Under the pieces are notes generated by a model. It worked only from the letters and a program-made list of their open reading frames with translations. It was not told the DNA's origin and made no database searches. From Henriciella sp. (GTDB taxonomy: Bacteria; Pseudomonadota; Alphaproteobacteria; Caulobacterales; Hyphomonadaceae): a stretch of DNA of 61,607 nucleotides. Below are positions 41,697 through 51,105 of this stretch, piece after piece; positions within the stretch are counted from its first letter, which is position 1, and the number at the start of each line of letters is the position of its first letter. The position numbers were made by a program, and so were the translations under genes. Where the stretch lies: contig JAQWGO010000113.1 in the NCBI GenBank assembly GCA_029238175.1, positions 1-61,607 of the forward strand, in the 5' to 3' direction.

Positions 41697-42169
41697 TCTT
41701 CTTGCAATTGTTTTGCGAGCTTGCGCGCAAATTTGTTCGATGCGTGGCCAGCATCTGACCAGGTCCCTGCTGGTGCGGCAGAGCGAATGTCGGTTTCATA
41801 CCAATCATAGCTCAGCTCGCCGATAATGTTGCCGTCCGCATCATAGGCTGTGCCCGTCAAATCCATGCCGCCAATTGAAATTGATCTAAATCCATCAAGG
41901 CCTGGCTTATTGCGCTGCTGTTCTCGCGTAGGTCGATTTGGTTTTGCATCATTGATCATTATAACAACGCGAGCTGGACCCCGCCCATATTCTGCAAAAG
42001 CTTTGTTCAGGTCCTTAACAATTTCATCGGTTAGGACAGCACCCTCTCGCTCACCATAGTTTTCTCTCAGTTCCTCGGCAAAATCTGTCGAATAATAGAC
42101 AGAAACATCCGTGGCTGCAGCCGTTTGAATTATGGCTAGCGCACCTATAGAGGCAAATATGGTTTTCAT
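41693..42169 (-). CDS. hypothetical periplasmic protein
   Basis: Signal peptide MKTIFASIGALAIIQTAAA; intact ORF; family not recognised. Confidence 0.65.
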   Translation of the reverse strand: MKTIFASIGALAIIQTAAATDVSVYYSTDFAEELRENYGEREGAVLTDEIVKDLNKAFAEYGRGPARVVIMINDAKPNRPTREQQRNKPGLDGFRSISIGGMDLTGTAYDADGNIIGELSYDWYETDIRSAAPAGTWSDAGHASNKFARKLAKQLQED

Positions 42170-42251
42170 GGCAGTGTCCTTTCGTGATCGGAACTGAATA
42201 GAATATAGGGCAAAAACCCATTCAGTTCCAATCACAGCCTCGTAAACAGGG

Positions 42252-42947
42252 TTAAATCGTGTCCACAAAGACGATTTCGGCGTCTTCCAAACCTTTTAAA
42301 GTCACGGTTTCCGCGCCCGTAATCGCCGCGCCATCGCGGGCGTTCAGAAGCGCTCCGTTCAGTTCAATCGATCCTGCCGCCACGGTTAAATATCCAAAGC
42401 GTCCGGCTTTAACTTCATAATCTAGGCTTTCACCGGTCTTCAGGGTTGCGCCAAGAACATGTGCGTCCTGACGGATGGGCAGCGTGTCTCCGCTTGGGGT
42501 TCCGGAGGCGAGGACCGCCCATTTTCCAGAGCGGTCACTTTTTGGAAACTTACGCTCTCCCCAGCCGGGATTGCCGCCCGATACTGCTGGCTCAATCCAG
42601 ATTTGGAACAACGTCGTTTCGCTATCTTCCGCATTCCATTCAGAATGCTGAACGCCGCGACCTGCACTCATGACCTGAACGTCACCAGCTTCTGTGCGTC
42701 CAGAATTACCCATTGAGTCCTTGTGAGTGATCGCGCCTTTGCGGACATAGGTGATGATTTCCTTGTCGCGATGTCCATGCGGCGGAAATCCCGTGCCTGG
42801 CTTGATCGTGTCATCATTCCACACGCGCAATTTGCCGTGGCTCATACGGTTTGGATCGTAGTATTGAGAGAATGAGAAATGGTAATGGGCATCAAGCCAT
42901 TCATTCTGGAATGTGCCAAGATCGGAAAAACGTCTGATATCAATCAT
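42252..42947 (-). CDS. pirin family protein
   Basis: FPPHGHRDKEIITYVRKGAITHKDSMGN; SAGRGVQHSEWN. Confidence 0.95.
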   Translation of the reverse strand: MIDIRRFSDLGTFQNEWLDAHYHFSFSQYYDPNRMSHGKLRVWNDDTIKPGTGFPPHGHRDKEIITYVRKGAITHKDSMGNSGRTEAGDVQVMSAGRGVQHSEWNAEDSETTLFQIWIEPAVSGGNPGWGERKFPKSDRSGKWAVLASGTPSGDTLPIRQDAHVLGATLKTGESLDYEVKAGRFGYLTVAAGSIELNGALLNARDGAAITGAETVTLKGLEDAEIVFVDTI

Positions 42948-43053
42948 TGAACTGTCTCCTTCGTGTTTGCGTTGAAGACGAGATGGCCTCAATGCCGCGC
43001 TCTCAGAAGATAGCGCGCCCGAAAATCAGTTATGCAAATTGTGTATGGCGGAT

Positions 43054-44103
43054 TTACTCGCCTTTATATGGGCGCGACATCAGGGCCGTGATCGTATCCG
43101 AAACGGTAGCTTGCCCGGATAGGATATCATTCACCGCATTACAGATCGGCATTTCAATACCTGCGCGCTCTGCGACCTGAACCATGGCGGGTGCAGTGGC
43201 CACGCCTTCGGTCACGGATTTGCGTTCTGCTAGAATAGCTTCCGCGCTTCGCCCTTGGCCTAAAGCCATGCCGAAACTCATATTCCTTGATTGCGGTGAA
43301 CTACAGGTCAGTACTAGATCACCTAGGCCGCAAAGCCCGGCCAATGTTTCCGGGCGCCCGCCAAGCGCAATGCCCAGCCGTGTCATCTCTGCAAACCCGC
43401 GCGCGATCAGTGCAGCATGCGCAGACTTCCCAAGGCCCAATCCCTCAACAATCCCGCAAGCTATCGCCAGTACGTTCTTCACCGCGCCGCCAACTTCCGC
43501 GCCAATCAGGTCATTTGTCCAATAGGGCCGGAAAGATTGTTGCCCGATGGCCGTCATCAGCTTCTGGCCTAATGCTTCGTCTTCACAAGCCAGCGTCACC
43601 GCCGTGGGGAGGCTACGTGAAACATCGGCCGCAAAACTCGGGCCCGAAAGTACAGCAGGGATGGCGTGCGGTATCGTCTCGGTCAGAACATCTGTCATCA
43701 GGCTAAGCGTGCTTTGCTCAATGCCTTTGGCGCAAAGTAGGATTGGCGTACCCGCTTCAACAAATGGTTTTAGCTTCTCAAATGTGGCGCGCGCAAATTG
43801 CGCGGGCACCACGGCTAGGATCGCGTCGCATCCGGCAAGGTGCTCTAAATCGGTTGAGGCATCCATGGCTGGCAATTTTATCCCGGGCAGATAAACAGGG
43901 TTTCCTGCGCCGCTGCGCATCGCGTCTGCCACTTCCGCTTCCATCGCCCAAATCGGTACCGAAACCATACCTGAATCAGGTGTGGATCTAGCGTCAATCG
44001 GCTGCAACAGACCCGCATTCTGGTACTTTTCGTACAGCGAAACAGCCAATGCCGTCCCCCATGCGCCGCCGCCTAAAACGCCTATGCGTGTCATTTCGGT
44101 CAT
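43054..44103 (-). CDS. gpsA: NAD(P)H-dependent glycerol-3-phosphate dehydrogenase
   Basis: [47 protein letters not shown]. Confidence 0.96.
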   Translation of the reverse strand: MTEMTRIGVLGGGAWGTALAVSLYEKYQNAGLLQPIDARSTPDSGMVSVPIWAMEAEVADAMRSGAGNPVYLPGIKLPAMDASTDLEHLAGCDAILAVVPAQFARATFEKLKPFVEAGTPILLCAKGIEQSTLSLMTDVLTETIPHAIPAVLSGPSFAADVSRSLPTAVTLACEDEALGQKLMTAIGQQSFRPYWTNDLIGAEVGGAVKNVLAIACGIVEGLGLGKSAHAALIARGFAEMTRLGIALGGRPETLAGLCGLGDLVLTCSSPQSRNMSFGMALGQGRSAEAILAERKSVTEGVATAPAMVQVAERAGIEMPICNAVNDILSGQATVSDTITALMSRPYKGE

Positions 44104-44130
44104 GGTTTTACTCCTGAACTGCGTGTAAAT

Positions 44131-44148
44131 TGAACAATTCGTTGATCA
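44131..44148. promoter_or_regulatory. imperfect inverted repeat TGAACAA-TTCG-TTGATCA upstream of a TetR gene
   Basis: 7-bp arms with one mismatch in the gpsA/tetR divergent intergenic region. Confidence 0.4.
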
Positions 44149-44175
44149 TTCAGACTTTTCCGTTATGTTATCTCT

Positions 44176-44793
44176 ATGAGTGACAAGACCGATACCCGCC
44201 AGCAAATCCTCGATGCCGCCATGCAGCGTATCATGCACTACGGTTACGCCAAGACCACAATGGCGGAAATCGCGCGTGATTGCGACATGTCCGCAGGCAA
44301 TATCTACCGCTTTTTTGCTTCCAAGATTGATATTGCTGAAGCCATGGCCCGCAAGCTGAACATGGAAATAAACGCGTTTAATGCTGCGCTAGCGCGCGGA
44401 TCAGGAACAGCCCCTGATAAAATGCGTCGCTTTCACCACACAGCATTAAAGACGACGTTTGAGAAGCTGGACAAGAATGCCAAGATACTTGAAGTCGCTG
44501 AAGTTCTGGCGCACGAGCGTCCAACATTCGCGAATGAAGAGATGGCTCAAGAGCGGATTCACTTGGTTCAAATTCTCGATCAGGGCATTGCGGACGGCGA
44601 CTTTGCGCCGATGGAAAACCCAAATTTTATTGCTGAAATGATGCAATCCGCCACCATGAAGTTTCGCTACCCACAGCTATGGTCGCGCCTGACTTTGCCA
44701 AAGCTTCAGCGTGAACTGGACGGTGTCATGGACATCATGCTGGCAGGGTTAAGCGTTCCTATACACGTTAGTGAGAAATTGAACGCTGAATAA
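44176..44793 (+). CDS. TetR/AcrR family transcriptional regulator
   Basis: TRQQILDAAMQRIMHYGYAKTTMAEIARDCDMSAGNIYRFFASK. Confidence 0.93.
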   Translation: MSDKTDTRQQILDAAMQRIMHYGYAKTTMAEIARDCDMSAGNIYRFFASKIDIAEAMARKLNMEINAFNAALARGSGTAPDKMRRFHHTALKTTFEKLDKNAKILEVAEVLAHERPTFANEEMAQERIHLVQILDQGIADGDFAPMENPNFIAEMMQSATMKFRYPQLWSRLTLPKLQRELDGVMDIMLAGLSVPIHVSEKLNAE

Positions 44794-44891
44794 AAATGAA
44801 ATCATTCATTGATTTTTGATCGGACCTGTCCTATATGATGTTCATGGACGGCGAATAATCGCTGCCATCAACGCAAAGAAGGACTAATCCC

Positions 44892-45008
44892 ATGCGTGTT
44901 TCCTCCCCAACCGAAGCCCGTCAGGGCTTAATCGCCGCCGCTCTAGCAGTACCATTTTCGCTAATCGGCGCAGTTCTTACCGTTGGCCTGTTCGGCGCGG
45001 TCGTTTAA
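44892..45008 (+). CDS. 38-aa predicted single-TM small protein
   Basis: MRVSSPTEARQGLIAAALAVPFSLIGAVLTVGLFGAVV between a tetR gene and a strong terminator. Confidence 0.5.
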   Translation: MRVSSPTEARQGLIAAALAVPFSLIGAVLTVGLFGAVV

Positions 45009-45030
45009 TAACAAACACACGAGAATATAA

Positions 45031-45062
45031 AAGCCCGGCCTGTAGCGATACAGGCCGGGCTT
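45031..45062. terminator. strong hairpin terminator
   Basis: AAGCCCGGCCTGTA-GCGA-TACAGGCCGGGCTT, perfect 14-bp stem. Confidence 0.8.
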
Positions 45063-45082
45063 TGCACATTTAGATCTGAAAT

Positions 45083-46921
45083 CTATTCGACGGTGACAGA
45101 CTTCGCGAGATTTCGCGGTTGGTCCACATCCGTCCCTTTTTCTACGGCCACATGATAAGCTAACATCTGGACCGGTAGTGAGTATAGAATAGGCGCTATG
45201 AACGGGTCGCATGCTGGCATTTGTAACTTATGCGCAGGTGTATCCCCAGATGCCTCAAGGCCAGTAGCGTCGGAAATCAATAGAACTTGTCCGCGCCGGG
45301 CTGCGACCTCCTGAAGGTTTGAGAGCGATTTGTCGAACAATCCATCAAATGGCGCAACAAAGACAACAGGTGTCGCCTCATCGATCAATGCAATCGGACC
45401 ATGCTTCAGCTCACCCGACGCGTAACCTTCGGCGTGAATGTAGCTAATCTCTTTTAGCTTCAACGCCCCTTCAAGTGCGATTGGGTAATGAACCCCGCGG
45501 CCAAGGTAGATAACGTCTGTGGCCTTGGCCATGTTGCGTGCCAATCCAGCAATTGTGTCATCTAACGCGAAAGTCTCGGAGATCAGACGCGGCAATTCCA
45601 TGAGCGCGTTTATCAGCCGAACCTCGGTCTCGCGCGAGATGGTGCCTCGCGCCTTGCCAGCAGCAATCACAACAGAAGCCAAGGCGCAAAGCTGCGCTGT
45701 GAAAGCTTTTGTTGAAGCGACGCCGATCTCTGGGCCAGCCAAGGTTGGTAAGACGAGATCGACTTCACGTGCAATGGATGAACTCGGCACGTTCACGACG
45801 GCAGCGGTTTTCAGCCCGGCGTCTTTGCAATATCGCAAAGCTGCTAATGTGTCCGCTGTTTCGCCCGATTGACTCACGAACAAGGCTAGCCCGCCGCTTT
45901 TTGGTAGCGCAGGTTGTCTGTACCGGAACTCTGAGGCGATATCGGTCTTAACAGGAATGCCTGCCAGTTGTTCAAACCAGTATTCTGCGACGCATGTCGC
46001 ATAATATGCAGTGCCACACGCAACCATATGCACGTGAGTAATCTCTGCCCAATTGATTGCGCTTTCATTTGCGCCTGGCAACTCGACTGTTTGATCTAGC
46101 GCATTCACATAAGCGCCAATCGTCCGCGCCGTACTATCGGGCTGTTCGAAGATTTCCTTCTGCATAAAGTGGCGATAGTTGCCTTTTTCGATAGCCCCGC
46201 CTGCACTTTGAACAACCGAAATACCACGTGATACCTCGTCGCCATCGGAATTAAATACTTGGTATTTTTCCCGCCTCAATACGCACCAGTCGCCCTCTTC
46301 GAGATACACCACGCGATTCGTGAACGGTGCGACAGCTAACGCGTCTGAACCTAGGAACATCTCTCCGTCGCCAACGCCGATGACCAAGGGCGTGCCTTTT
46401 CGTGCGCCGATCAATAGATCTTCGTACCCTTCGACAAGAATGCCTAAGGAGAATGCGCCTTCCAATCGGCTTAGAGACGCCCGTACGGCTTCAACCGGGT
46501 GTCGCCCCGCTTGAATGTGGGCTGCAACCATATGAGCGATCGTTTCAGAATCGGTCTCGGTTTCGAATTTGTGCCCGTCCGCTTCCAGCTCTTGGCGAAG
46601 CGTGCGAAAATTTTCGATAATTCCGTTATGAACAAGAGCAACGGGACCCGAAATATGAGGATGCGCGTTACCCGTGGTTGGCGCGCCGTGCGTGGCCCAG
46701 CGTGTATGTCCAATACCTGTAACGCCACCCAATGGGTTCTCACTCAGTTCGGCTTCAAGATTCTTTAGCTTTCCAGCGGCGCGCCGACGATCCAGCTTCC
46801 CATTATCTAAAGTCGCCACGCCTGCGCTATCGTAACCACGATATTCAAGCCGGCGCAAAGCCTCAATCGCGCGGTCTGTTGCTGATTCAGTTTTACCTAG
46901 AATTCCGATAATGCCGCACAT
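45083..46921 (-). CDS. glmS: glutamine--fructose-6-phosphate transaminase (isomerizing)
   Basis: MCGIIGILG; LRRLEYRGYDSAG; C-terminal PRNLAKSVTVE. Confidence 0.97.
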   Translation of the reverse strand: MCGIIGILGKTESATDRAIEALRRLEYRGYDSAGVATLDNGKLDRRRAAGKLKNLEAELSENPLGGVTGIGHTRWATHGAPTTGNAHPHISGPVALVHNGIIENFRTLRQELEADGHKFETETDSETIAHMVAAHIQAGRHPVEAVRASLSRLEGAFSLGILVEGYEDLLIGARKGTPLVIGVGDGEMFLGSDALAVAPFTNRVVYLEEGDWCVLRREKYQVFNSDGDEVSRGISVVQSAGGAIEKGNYRHFMQKEIFEQPDSTARTIGAYVNALDQTVELPGANESAINWAEITHVHMVACGTAYYATCVAEYWFEQLAGIPVKTDIASEFRYRQPALPKSGGLALFVSQSGETADTLAALRYCKDAGLKTAAVVNVPSSSIAREVDLVLPTLAGPEIGVASTKAFTAQLCALASVVIAAGKARGTISRETEVRLINALMELPRLISETFALDDTIAGLARNMAKATDVIYLGRGVHYPIALEGALKLKEISYIHAEGYASGELKHGPIALIDEATPVVFVAPFDGLFDKSLSNLQEVAARRGQVLLISDATGLEASGDTPAHKLQMPACDPFIAPILYSLPVQMLAYHVAVEKGTDVDQPRNLAKSVTVE

Positions 46922-47074
46922 AATTTTACTCCACGCGTCAAATATTTAGCGAATGCCTGCCTAAAAATACAAATAGGTTTCGTCATTGCAAATGTCGTTA
47001 CAGTTTATGACGACAGTGTCGGACAGGTAGCGGAAACAAAGGGGCAATTGAGGCCACCTTGCTTCCGCTTTTAA

Positions 47075-47655
47075 TTAATAACCGGAAGTAGTGCTCATGC
47101 CGCCAGTCTTCGCAATCTCTGCGGATGTGCAGCAGCGGACCTGCATTTCGAGAACGCGGCTATTGAAGCGGCACTGCTCGTTTGTGACTTAGCGTAGGAA
47201 TGAAAGACCGCCTGCAGCGTGTGTATAACGGGTCTGGGTACATCCCATAACGGTATCACAGGCTGACATGTACCAATGGCAGATTTCTGAACTGTGCGCG
47301 TGTTACAGACGAGGTCTTCATCTTTCAGCATCGCTGCATTGGCGAGAGAGTAAGCTCGGTCAGCGCGATCATGTGCCTGTCCCGCAGCATTCATTGCCGC
47401 GTCTGAAGTCGCTTGTGCTTGCGCTGCGGCCCGAAGTGAGGTGTCGGCAATCATGCGAGCCTTGTTCAGGCTCATATTTGTGTCAGCCAACGCGGTCGAA
47501 TTGCCGTCAATTTCAACTTTTAGGCGACAAACATTCTCATTGGCTTTGCTTGGATTGCCACAATATTCTGCGACAGTCATCGATTTTGGAATGCTCATGC
47601 ATCCGGCGAGTCCTGCAGCAATCGCTACACCTGTCGCTAGTTTTAACAAACGCAT
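47075..47655 (-). pseudogene. Cys-rich lipoprotein with apparent frameshift and secondary stop (intact ORF on the track is 47095..47655)
   Basis: Lipobox LAGC; the shifted frame after about 47258 gives DTVMGCTQTRYTHAAGGLSFLR*VTNEQCRFNSRVLEMQVRCCTSAEIAKTGGMSTTSGY*. Confidence 0.6.
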
Positions 47656-47817
47656 TTGCGTCTCCTCTTGTTTCCCCAGTGAGGCGAGCTATGCATGCTC
47701 TATGCCATAGGCCGGGTGAAAAGCGGCCTTGGAATTTGTCTTAAAACTGTGGCATTGCGCTGATCAGGCGTTCACCAAACTGCGGTAGGACGCAATGCAA
47801 CTTGCAGGAGATGGCGT

Positions 47818-49164
47818 ATGGCGCGTAAATATTTTGGAACAGACGGCATTCGCGGTACTGCTAATACGCCCCCAATGACGCCTGAAATTGCGATGCGTCT
47901 TGGCATGGCAGCAGGTAAGTATTTCCGAACGACGAGCCCGCGACGTCACAGCGTCGTTATCGGCAAAGATACACGGCTTTCTGGCTATATGATCGAGCCC
48001 GCTCTGGTGGCTGGTTTTACATCGGTTGGTATGGACGTGACACTGTTTGGGCCGCTACCGACCCCTGGCGTGGCGATGATGACCCGCAGCCTCCGCGCGG
48101 ATCTTGGCGTGATGATTTCTGCCAGTCACAATAATTTCCGAGACAATGGAATCAAGCTGTTTGGGCCAGACGGATACAAACTGTCGGATCAGATCGAGCT
48201 TGATATTGAGAGCCGCATGGACCGGGCCCTAGATGACAAGCTGGCCGCGCCGGAAGATCTGGGCCGAACAAAGCGTGTTGATGATGCTCAGGCGCGCTAT
48301 GTCGAAATCGTAAAAGCCAGCTTCCCGCGCCGGATGCGCTTGTCTGGTCTGCGTATTTGTATCGATTGCGCCAACGGCGCGGCTTACAAAGTTGCTCCAG
48401 CGGCGCTTTATGAGCTTGGCGCTGAGGTTTATCCCGTCGGCGTGACGCCAAATGGTTTCAATATCAATGAGGAAGTCGGCTCGACCGACACACGCGCCCT
48501 GAAAGAGGCTGTCAAAACGCACCGCGCCGATATTGGTATCGCGCTTGATGGAGACGCGGATCGCTGCATCATCATCGATGAAAAGGGTAATGAGATCGAT
48601 GGTGATCAATTAATCGGATTGATCGCGGGTCATTGGCATACGGCTGGACTGCTGACGCAAGCAGGTGTCGTCACAACAGTCATGTCGAACCTTGGGCTTG
48701 AGAACCACCTTAAAGACCTCGGTCTAACCTTAGAGCGCACCAAAGTCGGTGACCGCTATGTTGTTGCGCGCATGCGTGAAGGCGGATTTAATCTTGGGGG
48801 TGAGCAGTCCGGTCATATCGTCATGTCTGACTATTCAACGACGGGTGATGGTTTGATGGCGGCTCTACAAGTGCTTGCTGTCATGGTTGAGATTGAGAAA
48901 CCTCTTTCAGAAATAGCGTATGTCTTCGATCCTGTGCCGCAGAAGCTGGTCAATGTTCGTTATAAAGGCAAAGATCCTCTGGATGCTGACGCTGTCAAAG
49001 CGGCGATTGCAGATGCTGAAAAGCGCCTTGCCGCAACCGGCCGCCTTGTGATCCGAAAGTCAGGAACTGAGCCGCTCATCCGCGTCATGGCTGAAGCGAC
49101 AGATGGCGACCTTATGGACACGGTTGTTGAAGAAGTTGCCGAGGCCGTCCGCAAAGCGGGCTAA
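47818..49164 (+). CDS. glmM: phosphoglucosamine mutase
   Basis: [36 protein letters not shown]. Confidence 0.97.
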   Translation: MARKYFGTDGIRGTANTPPMTPEIAMRLGMAAGKYFRTTSPRRHSVVIGKDTRLSGYMIEPALVAGFTSVGMDVTLFGPLPTPGVAMMTRSLRADLGVMISASHNNFRDNGIKLFGPDGYKLSDQIELDIESRMDRALDDKLAAPEDLGRTKRVDDAQARYVEIVKASFPRRMRLSGLRICIDCANGAAYKVAPAALYELGAEVYPVGVTPNGFNINEEVGSTDTRALKEAVKTHRADIGIALDGDADRCIIIDEKGNEIDGDQLIGLIAGHWHTAGLLTQAGVVTTVMSNLGLENHLKDLGLTLERTKVGDRYVVARMREGGFNLGGEQSGHIVMSDYSTTGDGLMAALQVLAVMVEIEKPLSEIAYVFDPVPQKLVNVRYKGKDPLDADAVKAAIADAEKRLAATGRLVIRKSGTEPLIRVMAEATDGDLMDTVVEEVAEAVRKAG

Positions 49165-49781
49165 AAGCTCATTAAGACGCCTTCAATGGCCGCTATTCCA
49201 GCGTGGGCCGCGACGCGAGCAGCGTTGTTAGCGTCCATTCCGCCAAGTGCATAGATAGGTAGCGGGCTGTTTTGGGCGAGTGTTCTGAATTTTGATGGCC
49301 CCATCGGTTTGCCTGCGCTCAAGCTTTTGGAGGGGAATACAGCTGAGACCAATGCCGCATCCATGCCCGCTAGATGGGCTCGCCATATGGCGCGGCGGGA
49401 GTGGGCGCTGGCTGTTTGGTATGTAAAGGCGCCGCGATAGTGACGTGCTTCGCTTAATTTTGCCTCAGGCCAATGGACGCCATGTGCGCTGACGCTGAGC
49501 GCCAGTTCTGGGTCTGCGCCAATCAGGCAAATCGAATTGCGACTGCGGCACAGGTTGACTAAGTCATGCGCCATTTCGAACCGTTCGGGTAAGCCAAAGT
49601 GGCGATAGATTACGCCAGACCCTTCTGGTAAGCGCGAAACGGTTGCCAAGATATCTGGTGTTCGCTTTGGATCAGTCAGAAATAAAAGTGGCACATCAGG
49701 TGTAAAATCACTGCGTTCAACCTGCCGCATCGCGGACAGCATCTTGCGGCGAGCGCGTGGTTGGTGTTTCAACGCCATCAT
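49161..49781 (-). CDS. thiamine phosphate synthase (ThiE/TenI-like)
   Basis: [53 protein letters not shown]. Confidence 0.75.
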   Translation of the reverse strand: MMALKHQPRARRKMLSAMRQVERSDFTPDVPLLFLTDPKRTPDILATVSRLPEGSGVIYRHFGLPERFEMAHDLVNLCRSRNSICLIGADPELALSVSAHGVHWPEAKLSEARHYRGAFTYQTASAHSRRAIWRAHLAGMDAALVSAVFPSKSLSAGKPMGPSKFRTLAQNSPLPIYALGGMDANNAARVAAHAGIAAIEGVLMSF

Positions 49782-50439
49782 GACCTCTGATACAGATAAG
49801 CACGACATCAGCGAAGCCCGAAACCGCATCATCGCCGAAATTGGTGATGACACTGTTCTGGTCGCCGCTTCGAAACGCCAACCGGCGGACCGTATTAATG
49901 CCGCGTTGAAATCCGGGCACCGCGTGTTTGGAGAGAATAGGGTGCAAGAGGCTCAAGAAAGATGGGCCACGCGACGAGAGAGCATCAGCGACCTTGAGCT
50001 GCGCCTAATCGGACCGCTCCAGACCAATAAAGCCGAAGACGCCGTTCAGTTGTTCGACGTGATTGAGACACTGGACCGCGAGAAGATGCTTAGAGCTTTG
50101 ATCAAAGCGGTTGAGAAAACGGCGTCCCCGCCGCCGGGTCTGCTTATTCAAGTCAATACAGGGAATGAGCCTCAAAAAGGAGGCGTAACCGTTCAGGGTC
50201 TTGAAGAGTTGCTTTCACAAGCGAGAGAAACATGGCCGGGCGAAATTCTTGGCTTAATGTGTATCCCGCCAGCGGAAGAACCAGCTGGGCCTCATTTTGC
50301 ATTGCTAAAAAAGCTGGCTGATCAGTACGCTCTCCCGCAAATCTCAATGGGGATGAGTAGCGATTATGCTTTAGCTGCTAGATTAGGCGCCACACATGTC
50401 CGGGTCGGTACGGCCTTGTTTGGCGCGCGCGATAGTTAG
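49780..50439 (+). CDS. YggS family pyridoxal phosphate-binding protein
   Basis: VLVAASKRQPADRI; FGENRVQEAQERW; LIGPLQTNK; SMGMSSDY. Confidence 0.95.
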   Translation: MTSDTDKHDISEARNRIIAEIGDDTVLVAASKRQPADRINAALKSGHRVFGENRVQEAQERWATRRESISDLELRLIGPLQTNKAEDAVQLFDVIETLDREKMLRALIKAVEKTASPPPGLLIQVNTGNEPQKGGVTVQGLEELLSQARETWPGEILGLMCIPPAEEPAGPHFALLKKLADQYALPQISMGMSSDYALAARLGATHVRVGTALFGARDS

Positions 50440-51017
50440 CTGTATTTCTTAATCAGGGCATCTAGATGCGTTTCAACAGCCCTCATGATTAGGTCTTTCC
50501 AGCCCGCGCTTGGGATAAGTTCTGTGGCTTCGTGGTCTTTCAGGCTGATATAGCCATGCGCCAAGGCCCAGATTTGTAGTGCAATTTCGCGCCGTTGTTT
50601 GGTTGACGACACTTGCGGAATGGCTGGTCCAATAATTTGCGTTAGATAATCAAAGCCTTTTGCCCCAACAGCGCGTGCCACTTCTGATGGCTTATAACCT
50701 GGTTCACCTGATCCAAAGATCAGGCGGTAATGGCCTGTATGCTCGCGCGCCATGTTCACGTAATTCGACAAAGCTTTAAGGACGGTATCGCGCGGTGAAA
50801 GCGTCTTATCTTTCACATTCATGGCATCCATAACCAGTTCAAAGCCTTCTATATACAACGCGTCGAGGATGCCTTGTTTGCCGTTGAAATGGTTATAGAT
50901 GCCGATCGTGGATAGCCCAGCACGGCCCGATATAGCCCGCACGCTGAGCGCTTTCGCGCCGCCCTGTTCGAACAATTCCGAAGCTGCGTTCAGGATTTTG
51001 GTTTTTGAATCCATCAT
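50436..51017 (-). CDS. TetR/AcrR family transcriptional regulator
   Basis: KTKILNAASELFEQGGAKALSVRAISGRAGLSTIGIYNHFNGKQGIL. Confidence 0.92.
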   Translation of the reverse strand: MMDSKTKILNAASELFEQGGAKALSVRAISGRAGLSTIGIYNHFNGKQGILDALYIEGFELVMDAMNVKDKTLSPRDTVLKALSNYVNMAREHTGHYRLIFGSGEPGYKPSEVARAVGAKGFDYLTQIIGPAIPQVSSTKQRREIALQIWALAHGYISLKDHEATELIPSAGWKDLIMRAVETHLDALIKKYS

Positions 51018-51038
51018 TTCGAAATCCACTTGACTCTC

Positions 51039-51053
51039 AATAACAGCGTTATT
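51039..51053. promoter_or_regulatory. palindromic operator AATAACAGCGTTATT
   Basis: 6-bp perfect arms in the divergent promoter. Confidence 0.6.
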
Positions 51054-51061
51054 AGAGAAAT

Positions 51062-51074
51062 ATAACACTGTTAT
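51062..51074. promoter_or_regulatory. palindromic operator ATAACACTGTTAT
   Basis: 5-bp perfect arms, centre 22 bp from the first copy. Confidence 0.6.
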
Positions 51075-51105
51075 CAAGCCTTATTATTTGGTCCGGAGAG
51101 AGCGC

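Noticed and set aside
44937-45082. Possible glmS riboswitch or ribozyme near glmS
   Set aside because: The hairpin at 45031-45062 is on the 3' side of glmS (minus strand) and is a simple terminator; nothing resembling a glmS ribozyme was seen upstream (46922-47070).
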